Part shown: one piece after another, positions 1-13,117 of the stretch
Position numbering within the stretch: position 1 is the first letter of the stretch
Layout: each line of letters begins with the position of its first letter
From: Plasmodium malariae
Lineage: Eukaryota; Apicomplexa; Aconoidasida; Haemosporida; Plasmodiidae
DNA length: 64,000 nt
Assembly: GCF_900090045.1 (NCBI RefSeq)
Contig: NW_021638291.1
Location: 62,001-126,000 of the forward strand
Direction of reading: 5' to 3'
Position numbers and translations under genes: made by a program
Notes under the pieces: model-generated
What the model saw: the letters and a program-made list of their open reading frames with translations, nothing else
What the model was told of the DNA's origin: nothing
Databases searched by the model: none

Positions 1-37
1 CCCTTCTCAGAATATTACCGTTTTAATGATATACGTT

Positions 38-1052
38 ATGGGAAAAAAAGTTAAGTTACTGTTATTCTTTAAAATTTATAGTTTCATCTTTTTAAGTTGG
101 ATATGTTATTTTCATAATTATAGGGTATGATAATATTATTTAAAAATAAACGTATGACTTACATTCTTCGTGCTTTATTTTTGTTAGTACTTTTTTTTAG
201 TTCGAGATGATTCGTTTAAATAATGCATTTTTTTTTTTTTTTTTGCTTTTTCAGGGTATGCATAACAAAATTTTGGCTGAATGCTATAGAAATCATCAAA
301 AATTATATGCACGAAATTATCAATTACTGGCAAAATATAAGACGGATAAGGCTTCAAGTATTGTATGTTTAAAAGAAGGGATACCAAATGGAGTAAACGA
401 TGAAAAAGATATATATAATAATGATAAATGGGCAACAGAAAAAAGGAAATTATCAAATGGAAATTTATCACAAGGTGCAAGAGTCCACAAAAAAGATATA
501 ATAAATAAATCTTGTATATTTGAAACAAAAAAATATTCCTATATAGAAAGAAAAATATTCAAGGAACTTGATTATGAGAATTTTGTTAAAAACAATAGGG
601 CAATCAGTAATAAAGTTTACAAAAAAATAATACGAAAAAAATTGGGATCACTACTGAGGTCACCAATTCTCTTTTTGTTTTTTTTGTTATCAATAGGACT
701 TATATTAGATGTATCTGCAAATTGTGGGTTTATATATGGGATTACCAAGTTATTGAACTTATTTGTAAGTGGCTGGTTCCGTACCTTATATGAAACATTG
801 AGTTCGTCTTATATAAAATGGATGTTCCAGCCTATGGAAAAAACACCAAATCTTCTAAAAAAGCTTCAAAAAGTTCAGGGAATATTTAAAGATGCTGGGA
901 AGGAAGCAGGATATAATTATGCGCCGGTTTTTTTTGGTTATCTAATCTATGTTATACCTTTTATTATATTAGGTATCACACTTATATTAGGAGTTTATTA
1001 TTACCATAAAAAAGTTAAAAAATATGAAAAAATTAAATTAAGGAAAGTATAA
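38..1052 (+). CDS. fam-l: fam-l protein, two exons, putative exported two-TM protein
   Basis: Exon 1 is 38..124 (29 codons, ends in a complete codon before GTATGA) and exon 2 is 255..1052, after a T-rich tract ending TTTTTCAG; the product is 294 aa. I chose the ATG at 38 because sister genes start with M-E/G-x-K at the same distance from the donor; an in-frame ATG at 26 is possible. Residues 6-22 are hydrophobic (signal anchor-like, with the family signature SWIC). RNYQLLAKY at about 49-57 occupies the place of an export (PEXEL-like) motif. The fam-l signature IFKELDYENFVKNNR follows, then membrane segments at about 162-182 and 257-279 and a basic tail YYHKKVKKYEKIK. Function is not established; export to the host red cell is inferred from layout. 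It forms a doublet with the fam-m gene 3.3 kb downstream. The fam-l rather than fam-m name rests on recalled signatures. Confidence 0.85.
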
Positions 1053-3884
1053 AATATGTGGTGTGGAATATGTTCATTTCTGTAATGAAGTATATAATAT
1101 AACGTAATAATCGTAATGTCTTTACATATATACTTATTAACAATATATATATGTTTTAAAATTTTATAATTGCCTCTAACTCATGTTCTTTTTTTTTACA
1201 ACATAGTTAAAAATTATGTTCCTGAACTTTTGATGAATTTGAATTTTACAATATTCTTAAATATGTATTTTAGTGTACTCTTTTAGTATAATTACATATT
1301 TATGGCTTAAAAAATATATTTTTGTATATATATCGGTTTTCATGAAAATTTTTTTTTATGAATTATAATGAATACATAACATGACAATTCATATAATATT
1401 ATTGAGGTAGTTCATTAATTTATATTTGAACTAAAAGAAATAACATTTTCTATTTTTTGTCTTATTTCTATATAAAATTGCTATTTCTTGATATATTTAG
1501 ATATATGTATTAATTCCTTATAAATAGATATAAATGCGTCTTATTTTGTATTTAATGAAACGAATGAATATAATTTGTTGCATTAATATATACATTGTTC
1601 TTTGTAATAAATTATAAGAGTTATTATATATGGAAAATTTATAAAGCAGATGATATATTTAATACAAAGGGAAATATAACCTAAATTATAATAAAATAAA
1701 TTATCGTATTAATATATATGAATCATTACATAGGCATATTCATTAATATAATATATAATACATTATAGATGTATAAAATACATAGGTATATAAAAATATT
1801 ATAACTTTAAAATAATATATAAATAAAATAAACGTTTAAACAAATAAAAAATGATGTGATAGTTAAATATAAGTTATTATGTTAAAATTATTAGGATGTT
1901 ATATTTTTTTTCTTATAACTTGTATGTATGAATATTAATTTATATAATCTTTGTACAAATAGTATATAATATAGATTAATTGGAAAAATAAATACATATG
2001 GAGAAATATATATAGCTTAAACTCATAACAGTATAAAAGGAGAAAGAATTTTATTAAGAAAATTTATTTACATGAAATACTTTTTAAAATATATACCATA
2101 AGAAACATATACTTATGTTTAATTTCTATGTGTATTAAAGAAAGAATGTAATATTCTTATAAATAAGTACATTAAAAAATTACAAATTATAAAAAAAATT
2201 TTGAACTAAATATCCGTTATAGATATAAGAATATTTTACTTATTTCTTAGATAAAATCTTTTAAGAAACAAAAACGAATTTCATTATATAGTTATAACAT
2301 TGAAAATATCATACATTAAAGACGAAGTATATATATAAATATAATATACATGAAATAATGAAATAACATAAATAATATATGATAAGCAGTTTAATGGAAC
2401 AAATTCTGGAACATTAATAGGAATATATTTATATATAATTTTAGATATAGTTATTTAATGAAAAAATTAGCTATATTAAAAAAAATGGAAAACGCTTGCA
2501 TATGACATTTTACGTTTACAAAAATATAAGAATTTTATACAAATATAGGTAATATTAATAAAAAAAAGAACAACGATGTTTAGAGAAAAAGGACTTTTCT
2601 AAAAAGAATGAATTCCTTATATAAGGAAATGTATCTTAAGTGTTTAATATATATAGGGTACATTTTTTATTAAGTTAAAAATATATTATTATAAATTCTT
2701 AGATTTTGTTTACATATATATATAATGGAAATATTAATTTTGAGATAAAAATTAAGGCAATGATATTATGATTATATATGTATACTAAATAAGATCCATC
2801 ATAAATATCGCAATTACACTATAAATGGTTAAAAACAATAAGAATACGATAATATTGATTTTTGCGTATTTCTTTTTCCCGTAATTTAAAAATACTATTG
2901 TAAATTTATTTATTTTTACTTATTTATAAATTATTGACTATTTCCGTGTAACAGTAATATTTTAGGTTAAAAAATAAAAAATGTTTAATATTAGATGATT
3001 AGCACAAATTTTATTATACGTCGTACTTTTATAATTATAAATTAGTATGTTATAATAAATGAGGAAGATAAATAACTGAATACAACATATCCTTATTTTT
3101 AAACATCTTTTTAATAAAAAACTATTTATTTATGTTCATTGTTTAAATTATATTTCTAAATATTTTTCTTAGACATGATATATTTATAAAAGAATAAATT
3201 ATTCGTTTTAAAATTGTAAAGAACAAAATTACTAACTATTATATTATAGTAAATTATAAAGTCATATTTCCATATTTTTTATATGAATATTTCGTAGTAA
3301 ATATTATTATATGAATATATTGCATTATATATATATTTTAAATAATTAAATTGTATGCATTATTTCTTGATTATTTTTTAGAATAAACCCTATTTTCCTT
3401 TTATTAACTGTAATAATAATTATTCTGAATGCATATAATTATTCAAGTAAAAATATGAATAATTTAATTAGGTGAATAAAAAGATTCATAATATAATAAT
3501 AATGATATAAATTAAACTTAATTAAAAATTATATTGTTCACAAATTATTTTGCAAAGGTGAAAAGATGCTTTTTATTTACGCTTAGAACATACATTACTA
3601 CATAGAGTAGTAGATATATATTTAATTATATTTTATAAATATATAATATTTTATATAAGAATGCATATGCTTATATAGTACTAAGATCATTACTATAAAT
3701 AATATACAACAGGAAGTTGCATATAATATATTTTTCTGTATTTATTAATATATTATAATATTTAATATTTTATTAGAAATTAAAGGTTTTTTAAAAATAT
3801 TATATTTATATAATTAGAATTATTAGATGAAAAACACAATTAAAAGAAATTATTGTTCTTTTTATATACAAAATAATCAATTAT

Positions 3885-3900
3885 CTATATTCTCTACATT
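3885..3900 (+). promoter_or_regulatory. Shared fam upstream motif (copy ahead of fam-m 4335)
   Basis: CTATATTCTCTACATT lies about 435-450 bp before the start codon. Near-identical strings sit at similar distances ahead of the other fam genes. A promoter role is inference; a duplicated flank without function would look the same. Confidence 0.3.
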
Positions 3901-3937
3901 ATATATTGTATGTAAAAAGAATATTTCAGAATATAAT

Positions 3938-3982
3938 AAAATAAAATAAAACATATATATATATATTGTTTTATTTTATTTT
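3938..3982. repeat. Perfect 16-bp inverted repeat with AT loop
   Basis: The left arm AAAATAAAATAAAACA (3938-3953) is the exact reverse complement of the right arm TGTTTTATTTTATTTT (3967-3982). The 13-bp loop is alternating TA and could extend the stem. It lies about 350 bp upstream of the fam-m start. The right arm is also present ahead of the fam-l gene at 38271 (about 37930-37945) without the matching left arm. Confidence 0.6.
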
Positions 3983-4334
3983 GAAAAAATATAGCAAAAA
4001 ACATATTTAATTAGTGTACTACAATAAATAATAAAATTGTATGATTTTATTATTTGTTCATGTATTCAAAATATATTAATTTAACAAAGTTTATTTTTTT
4101 TATTTGAATGACATTTGGATAAAAAATTTGAGAAATATATTTAGTTTAATTTATTTTTTTTAAATACTGTATAAATTTTTATAGTTAAATATATATTATT
4201 ATAATTTTACAAAAAAGTGAAAAATAATAGAAAACAAAAATCAAATATATATTGTACTATCCTTTATCTTTGTAAGTATAATATTAGTAATACCTTTATT
4301 ATTGTATATAATAAAAATATTAAAAATATATAAC

Positions 4335-5225
4335 ATGGAACAAAGTATTATATCAATCTTATTTATTAAAATTTCTGCGTATATCCTGTTAACTTGGATA
4401 TGTCATTTTGACAATGATGTAATAGAAAAATATCATTTAATGATATTTAAATTTTTCTATATTTTGTGTTTTATTTTTATTAGTACTGTTATTTACCATT
4501 ATTTTGTATCTTCTATTAAATAGCAAATATTTATATTTTATTATTTGTTTTTTTAGTACATGTTCAGAACGTCGTTAGATAACTATAAACTAGATATAAA
4601 ATTAGTTAGAAGACAATATAGAATATTAGTAAAATATAAACAGAATAAATATTCAAAGTTTGCAGATTTAAAAGAAGATATGTCAAATAAAGTAAAGTAC
4701 GAAAAAAAAGATTCATATGATAAAGAAAATGTGTTAAAAAGTAAAAACAGAAAATTTAATAAAGGTCTATTAAATAAAGCGCAATATTATACAGAATTTA
4801 TTGATTATAGAAATGGAATGTTTGATGGAAAACATTTCCATTTTGAAAAAAAATGGATAAAAAAAAAAGATTATGATGATTACATTGAAAAAAACAAGAG
4901 AATTGGTGATATAGCACTAAAAAAAATAAAATTTAGAAAATATAGATATGGAATTGCTATGCTTTTTTTTTTTTTCCTTTTGGGTATAGGATTATCTATA
5001 TCATGTAAATTCGAGAAGACGTCTGGAGGTGCAACCAATAATGGAATAGATAATCAGATTTTACAATTCCTTAAAGGAATACTAGGTTTAAATAATGAAG
5101 GACATGTTTTTATATTATTATTTGCAGTAACTTTCATTATGTTATCAATCTTAATTATAATAGCTATTTATAAGATCTTAAGAAATAATGAAAAATATCA
5201 AATATTTAAGTTGATAACAGAGTAA
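4335..5225 (+). CDS. fam-m: fam-m protein, two exons, putative exported two-TM protein
   Basis: Exon 1 is 4335..4418 (MEQS..., 28 codons) and exon 2 is 4557..5225 after TTTTTTTAG; the product is 250 aa. Exon 1 carries a hydrophobic segment and the LLTWICHF signature. The donor here is GTAATA rather than the sisters' GTATGA, and the exon is one codon shorter. RRQYRILVKY at about 45-54 is the export-motif-like site. The fam-m signature LNKAQYYTE, FDGKHFHFEKKW and KKKDYDD spans about residues 85-135. Membrane segments are at about 161-179 and 213-235, followed by YKILRNNEKYQ. A T13 run codes for part of the first membrane segment. It pairs with the fam-l gene upstream, and its 3' flank is duplicated after the fam-m gene at 42764. 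Confidence 0.85.
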
Positions 5226-5930
5226 ACGAAACAATAAGAAATTTGTATTTTCATATAAATTAGTTATTAGTAAGAAGAATTATGTATAATATCTTTATTT
5301 TTATCTACATTATAGTCATACTTATTATTGATATAATTTTATAAATACAAATGTGTATAAAGCATTATTTTTATACGAACAGTAATAAATTATGTTTTTC
5401 GATTTTTTGTGCATTTGAATGTTTTAGGGGTTTTCATTTTGTATTATAACTTACTCTTGCAAAATAATTAAATATTATTGAATAATATATATATTTATGT
5501 GTTAAAATAGATTGCTACTAAAATTGTATATATTGAATCAAAATTAATATATAATATTAAAATTAATATAATTTTGTTGATTTTATATTAGAATTTATTT
5601 ATTAAATATAAAATACATGTGTTCCATTTTTTACTTTCTTCAATTCTATAATGGCTGTTGATAGAGGTAATAAAACAAATACATGGTTGACTTTATGTTA
5701 AAAATAAAAATGTTCTTTTTTGTATATAATCAACTGAAGTGAATGTATTATATTATAGTGCATATATTTTACTCAAGAAAAAAAACATAATTTTAATTAT
5801 ATATATAATAATTTTTACTAGGAATATAATATAAAATATATTTATTACGTAATAACTTTTAAGAATCATCTTTTTTTTTTTTCGTGATATACATGGGATA
5901 TTATAAATATATAATAAAATAATAGCTTTT
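5226..5930 (+). repeat. fam-m 3' flank, copy 1 of a duplicated segment
   Basis: This flank aligns by eye along most of its length with 43638..44350. Shared strings include AATTTTATAAATACA, GATTTTCATTTTGTA (variant) and GTATATAATCAA followed by GAAGTGAATGTATTAT. It shows that the duplicated unit is larger than the gene and may include the shared 3' UTR. Confidence 0.6.
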
Positions 5931-8011
5931 TTAAATAAGGTTCTGAGTTTGGCGAATACGGTTAATACTTTAATTTTACTCCATTTACAATTTTACTTTA
6001 TTTTATGCTCTTGTGTATATTATTAAGTGTAAAATTAATTCTTTTTAAATATAGAAAATATACTTTACTGATTTAAGAAATATAAATATTTTTTTTATTT
6101 TTATACATGAATAAGAAAGAATAAAAATGAATACAATATGAATTTTAAAGATACCTTTTTAAGCTGTAAGAAATTTTTTTATTTAATTCTTCTATTTTCA
6201 AATATAAATGAAATCAAATTTTTTGTATCTGAAGTTTTTGCTTTTTAAAGAAGGTAAATTATTAAAATATGCTCAATCAGTAAGGAAACTAATTCACAAA
6301 TTTTTATATATTAATTAAGTTAAAAATATCTTAAGTTGGTTTTACATAAACTAATTTGTAAGGGGATGATACTTTATTATTTTTGTAATTTATTTTTGAT
6401 GTATACCTTATCATTCATTCCCCTCTCTCTCTATATATATATATATTGATATATATATTAATTAATAAATAATTAGAGTAAAATGGAAAATGCTGATTAA
6501 AATATAACAAAATGGTGTCCTTATATATATTAGAAGTATTAACTATATACTGAGCACTTCCGTCTAAAAAAAATATATCATTAATATATTGAAATGTTCA
6601 TTAAAAATAATATTATGTGCTTCGCTATTATAAGAACTTTTGTATTTATCATTTATATATGAACATGTTAATGTTTTGGTAGTGTTAAAAAAATTTCAGT
6701 ATTACATATTTTTTGTTTGACTATTTTGAGTGTGACATTAAGTATAATCCTTAAAATGTAATATCTAAGTTAATATCTAAAATTCTTATATATAGTAAAA
6801 TCCTAGGTTTCATATGCTTATGTACAACGATTTAAATGAATGAATATTCTGAAATATCTAATTCACAAAATAAAACTGCACTTAAAATTTTTATGTGATT
6901 AAATTTGGGAACCTCCATTTCTAAAATGTCATATGTATAATTATATATATATATTTAGTTCCATGGAGGCTATAAAAATGGAATTTTCTTTGAATATTCA
7001 AGAAGGAAAGAAATTCTTTTTAATTTTTCTGTTCCATTACGTGTTAGCATATTATGTGCTTTAGAATATATGGAAATATATGTAGAATATTCTGTTTAAT
7101 ATAAACTTAACAGAAATAATGTATAGATATATAAACATTTTTTGTTTAAATTATAATACTTTTTAGTAAAAAAATAATAATAATAATAATAATGTAATTT
7201 TATATATGTTCTTATTTATCTTATATCCATTTGTTTACCCTCCTTCAATATTATACATAAAAAAGTTTTTAAATGGCAGAACAAAAAATTAAGAATAGCG
7301 CTTGAGAAGAACTTATTTAAGAATTATTAACTAATAGATAGAAATACTTTAATTTAAGCTCCATCAACATTATTATTTTTGTTTCTTATCTTCATGTATA
7401 TATATTCTTAATAAACTTCTACATATGATGGATTCAACATGAATATAACAATGTTGAAATTTTTCTACATTGGATTAAATATTCAATTCAACATAATTTT
7501 AAAGGGAAAAATAATATTAAAAATTTTAGGATACAGATTTCATAAGTAAAATATATAAATTTTTTATGTTTTTGGTTGTTTTTTTATTTTAACGTTTGTT
7601 TTATCTTATATAGTAATATTATTGGTGTTGCTATTAAAACTTTTTTTTTTTCCTCTTATCCTTTATTAATACTTCTGTAACAAATATTACTTCATATTAC
7701 TATATAGGAAAATCAATATTTATTGAATAATCTTGTGCTATATATTCATGTTTTAAAATTATTTTTTTTTCATTCTGGCTAAAATCTCAGGTATAAGCGT
7801 ACTTTTCTGGTACTAATTCTTAAATTAGTGCTGTATATATGTTAACCTTTTCTTTGAATAATTTTTATATCAATATAATTGTAATTTTTATGAAATTTTA
7901 TTAATTTGTTTATATTTAGTTAATCTTATTTATTAATAACTTTTCACATGTATTAATCTCTCATATAGGTGTCTTCTAGATTTTTTATTGGTAATATTAT
8001 AAACTATAATT
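5931..8011. other. Non-coding AT-rich spacer
   Basis: No gene was seen. It contains a short CT tract running into TA repeats near 6420-6450 and an AAT triplet run near 7175-7195. Confidence 0.65.
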
Positions 8012-8990
8012 TTAGTATGAAGGATATCCTTGAGGCTGATAACATATATTATGAAAATTTCCTCCAGAATTTCTATTTATATCTTGTATATTTGGTAAGG
8101 ATACTCTTATTTCTTCTTCAAGTTCAATTATTTTTTTCCTATTTAAACGAATATGTAACCAATATTTTATTGGAGTAATATATATGAAAAATAACATATA
8201 CATAAAAATATAATTCTTTTATGCAGTTAATTTTTTGTGAACATGTATATACGCATTGTGGTAGAATATTCGACATATTAAGTACAATTTTTACTAACCT
8301 TATATAAAAAAAATACGCTAAAAGATGTTGGTAATGCGGAATCTGTTAAACTGGTAGCAAAAAGATAACTTTTTGGAAGTTATAAAATTTTTGGTACATA
8401 GAGACAAATAGTTACATCGCTCATTGTTTCATTGTATGATTTCTTAAAATTTCTTAACTCTTCACAAAACGCGTTAATTTCATTTGCTTCACATTCCTCG
8501 TAATGTTCGATATAAAACTTGTGACACTTTTTAAGATTATCACAACTAGTTGTAACTTTATTCTTTTCGGTTATAAAATGTTTAAATCCCTTATATAGAC
8601 TATATAGATCTGTAAGTTTTTATAAAATATGTCTATCAAGTTGTTTTATTTTTTGAGCACATGTATTACTTATATAAGTGGAAGATTCCTTATAACCATC
8701 AAACCAACTAAAATGTTTACTATATTGATTTTATTTATTTATTCGATAATTCACATATATACAGTGTTTGTGTCTATCAGATTTATAAAGATCCCTTATT
8801 TTAATTATATATATGTCAGTATATTGGCATGCAGTAATAAAAGTATCATTAGTAATCTGTGAAAAACCGTTTTTTCTTTTATTACAATACTGTTCGGGAT
8901 TTTTCCTAGTCCATGGATATCTTGAGATATAACTATTAAATTCATTTTCATATTTAAATAAGAATTACACCGAATTATCCAAAAAATAAA
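8012..8990 (-). pseudogene. pir: pir-family pseudogene, multiple stops
   Basis: Read on the minus strand, about 8990 down to 8299 translates into a pir-like ectodomain (FKYENEFNSYISRYPW, then TCAQKIKQLD, DLYSLYKGFKHFI, CDNLKKCHKFY, FCEELRNFKKSY) with the Cys spacing expected of Plasmodium PIR proteins. A donor (TATAAG then GTTAG) sits at 8299. A C-terminal exon at about 8180-8012 reads TPIKYWLHIRLNRKKII, the usual post-membrane pir end. The frame is broken by stops at 8965, 8731, 8620 and 8380, and the C-terminal exon lacks a clear AG acceptor. No start exon was found. It was presumably once a membrane or exported variant antigen and is now dead. The long disrupted match argues against chance; the exact 5' limit is uncertain. 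Confidence 0.75.
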
Positions 8991-11900
8991 ATAATAATAA
9001 TTATTATATATAATTTAGAAAAATTATACTTTCATGAAATTGATTTTTATATTAATTTTTGAAAAACCCATTGTTGAATTCAATAATATATATAATTAAA
9101 ATAACAAAATGATAAATTTTACATCTCTCTGTGCACTTATGGATGGCATTGTATATAAGTATATGGGATTTAAATAGCAATAATTAATTTCTTATCGTGT
9201 TAGTATTTATATAAATAAAAATAATGATAGATTATATGTTGATATATAATATATTCCTTTATATTAACAGTGAATTTAAAAAAAAAAAACCTTAACAACT
9301 CTCTTTTTTCGTTTTTTTTTAATAATGAAATAAGATAGAATAGTTTATATAGATTAAAACATAAGCTTTAATATATAAATATAATATTATCAGAAACAGA
9401 ATTAGTTTATATTAATTAACGAATATTATAGAGAAATATGCACCTTCTAATTATTTTCATTTAAAGATGAATATATAATTTAATTGAAATGCTATAAAGA
9501 AAAATAAATAAATTTCAGTACATATTTATATAAATTGAAGATTATACTGGAATATCTATTTAGGAATATACTTTGATCCTTTAAAATGCTATAAATATAT
9601 AGATACTATTTCTATGAAAAGTTTAGAATTTTCCCTTTTATTAACGATTATATATTCTTAAAGTTAAATTGATATTTTTCAATTTAAATTAATTGATTTT
9701 CATTATACGTTATAATGATATAAACTCACTCAATGAAATTCAACTTAATCATTATCACCGAAAGTTTAATATATAGAAATAGAATAGAAATTTAACTAAA
9801 ACGTAAGCATAATATATAAAAAAGGCATTTTTTGTGAATTAAATATATGATTGTTAAAAAAAAAAACACTTTCATCAATAAAGGTATTTTTAAAAGATAC
9901 ACAGAATCATATATTTATATAATTATCCATTAATTTTTACTATTATATTATGTGGAAATGATAAATTATTAGTTCTATATTTATCACATTTGTCTTAGTA
10001 TAATATAAATATTTATAATGAAAATAAATATACGTAAAGAAAAATTAGATATTATTATAATATAAATTTATTGTAATCATTAATTAAAAATAAAATAAAA
10101 AATTTTATAATTTTATTAGAATCATTAAAAAAGTTTGTTATTAAAATCCTTTTTTACTTGTAATATAATAACAATATATATTAATATATAAATCAAAATT
10201 TTTAATTATAATCAGTTTATTACACATACAATATGAATAAACTTTTATGATACGTGTTTTACTTTCGATTTATAATAAAATAAATGTGATGTGTAATATC
10301 ATTATATTTTTCGATTATTTATATATCACTATTATTCTATATATCTCTACTATATGTCTTTTTAGTCATTCTACGTAATAACTTATGTTTTAAGGCAAAA
10401 AAAAAAAAAAAATAACAAATTATTTTTCCTTTTTTTATATATTATGTTTTTGTAAAATAAAATATTCTCATATATATTAAATATTATATATAAATTTAAA
10501 AGAATCATTATATTTTAATTCTAACAATATGCGTATGAGATAATTAAATATATTTAAAAAAAAAAAAATGTAATAAAAAAAAAATTGTTTTTATTATTAT
10601 TTCACATATAGAGTGAGTTGTCTTTTTCTTCATGAATATGTTAGAAGTTATAATAGTATAATAATTATTATAATAGTTAAAATAAATATTTTTTATGAAT
10701 TATATTACGATGAAGGTTCTTTGTTATTTATTTGTTTTTTTTCTATATAGAATTAATATATCTTCTTTTAATTTTTATATATGAGATTTGTTTAATAAAA
10801 TATGCGGGTTGTTAAATGAACAATATATTACCATGAATTAAATTTTTTATATAATAAATTTTATATTAACTCATAATGACATTTTTAGATTTATGTAACC
10901 TAATATTCTTTTATAAGTATTCACGTATAGTATACTTTTAATATACTTGTAATATGTTTATATGATTATAATTAAATTAAAAAAATTATTAGTTTTTCTT
11001 ATCATATATAAAAAATAAAAAAAGTCGTACGTATTTATTATGCGAGTAACTTTAACTTTATATTAAGTATGTATATCATATATATTTTATATGATGAAAC
11101 ATACAAGATTTTTTTTTAAATTCCTTATTTATATTAAACTAATATTCTTTAAAAAAACTGTACATTTATTAATGGCAATATGAAGTAAGATTTTATAAAT
11201 TGTACGGAATTTTTCAAAATTATTAAAATATGGATAAGGTTGATATTAATAACTAAAAATAATTACTTTCTTAATGAAATATTATTAATATATAATAATA
11301 TTTTTGTTTTATGTATTGTAAGGATATTCTATTACAAAGGCGCATACGTATTTCAATTTGCACTGTATTTCCCGATAGTTATAATTATAAATATATTAAA
11401 AAAATATATTTTTGCTTATTTTAATTATTAGTAAAATTTCTCTATAATGAGCATGTTTAAACAGTACATAAAATGGTGCTTTTATATTATTTGCTTAATA
11501 CATTCCATTAAATAAAAGTTTATAATATAATTATTTTTATGGTATATGGTAAAAGTAAAAAGTTATTATCAAAATGGAATTTATAAATTTTCACAAATAA
11601 ATATAGTATCCTTTTATTTTATAAATGTTGATACATATGTGATAATATAAAAAATAATACAAAAAATCTAATAAACATTAATTTTATTAAGTAGAAAAAT
11701 AAAAAATATTACTGTGTATTTAGAAAAAAGCAAAATAAAAAGAAAAAGATGAAAATGAAAATTAATTAAAATCATTTAAAGCTTAGAAAGAAAGTTACTG
11801 AAAATGTTTTATTAATATAAAATAATAAAAATAAAATAAGAAATTTAATTAAAAGGAAACAAATAAAAATATATAATATATTGTAAATATCCTATAAAAT

Positions 11901-13117
11901 AATTATATTTTCTTTTATTTCTTTTTCGTTTTAAAAATATGTTGAAACTTATTAATTCAGTTCTCTTAAATTTATGGATTTATTTGTATTTAACCTTTAT
12001 TCATTTGATTTCATAGAAGTATTACTACATTATCACATAGAAATTAAAAAAAATGGCAAAAAGTACAATAATTCTACTTTATTTTTGTTTATATCTTATT
12101 TTAAAATATTAAATGATTGTTAATATAAAACATTATTTATTCATCATATTTCCATTATTATAATATTTTAATCATTCAATCAATTTCATTATTTTACTAA
12201 TTATATAATTATAAAAGTTATAAGAACTAACGTAAAACAAGTTAATTTTGTCAATGTACATATATATGAACACATTTTATTGTTGTTTACATATTTATTA
12301 CATAGAAAATTAAATTCTTTATTAAGAAATAGAATTGTTATATATGATTTTCTAATTCTGTGAACAGATAAATAATTGAGAAGAATACATGTATATCTGA
12401 CAAATAAGGGGTTAAAAATTTACAATAAATAAACACTATTAATATGAAAATATCTATTAAAGCTTAACAGAATTAGAATTCTTAAGTATATATTATATTT
12501 TTTTTATAATATATTTTATAACATAAATTGTGCATGAAATAACATCACGCTTTAACATATTAAAAAAAATTATTTTTATAATAATTTAGATATGAAACCA
12601 TCGAATAATCGAAATGTTTAAAAGATATAAATAATTATATTTATATATGTGAAAACAACTGTATATTATGAAGTAATGTAATAAAATAGAATTATATTTA
12701 AATTTTTGTAATAATATTGTAAAAAATTAAGAATTGTATTACAATTTATTTATTTTGTTTTTCTTTTTTTATTCCAAATTATAATTTTTTCCATGTTTAA
12801 CATATTCGGAAAATATTAATATTAATTTTGTTTTATTTTATGTTTATTAATATCTTATTATTTTTATTGAATCATGTATTGATATAGAGCTCTAATGGAT
12901 AATATTATAGATATAAAAAATTGTATATATAAATGGAATATATTTTAAGTGCCTTCATTTCAAACTTCATATTTCATGCTTCTTTTTTTTTACTTATCAC
13001 TTTACATTGTTCTATTTTATTTCCTACATACATTACAAAATTTAAATGCTATATTTCACTAACAGCTTTTTTTTCTTAAATATCATCTAAATATATGTTG
13101 GATGTATAACTGTAAAT
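8991..13117. other. Non-coding AT-rich spacer ahead of the STP1 3' end
   Basis: No supported gene was seen. The stretch from about 11230 to 11430 resembles 45850-46040, the corresponding spacer before the second STP1 gene. The open frame at 11240-11431 has no coding signature beyond length. Confidence 0.6.

Larger units (their letters stand above)
1053..4334. other. Non-coding AT-rich spacer between doublet partners
   Basis: No open frame with coding character was seen on either strand. It holds the 3' flank of the first fam-l gene, the hairpin at 3938-3982 and the conserved upstream elements of the next gene at 3885-3900 and 4261-4282. The remainder is A/T homopolymer and TA tracts. Confidence 0.7.

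Noticed and set aside
4302..4334. Upstream in-frame ATG for the fam-m gene
   Set aside because: Sister genes begin with M-E-Q or M-E-K at the position of the ATG at 4335; the upstream extension has no counterpart.
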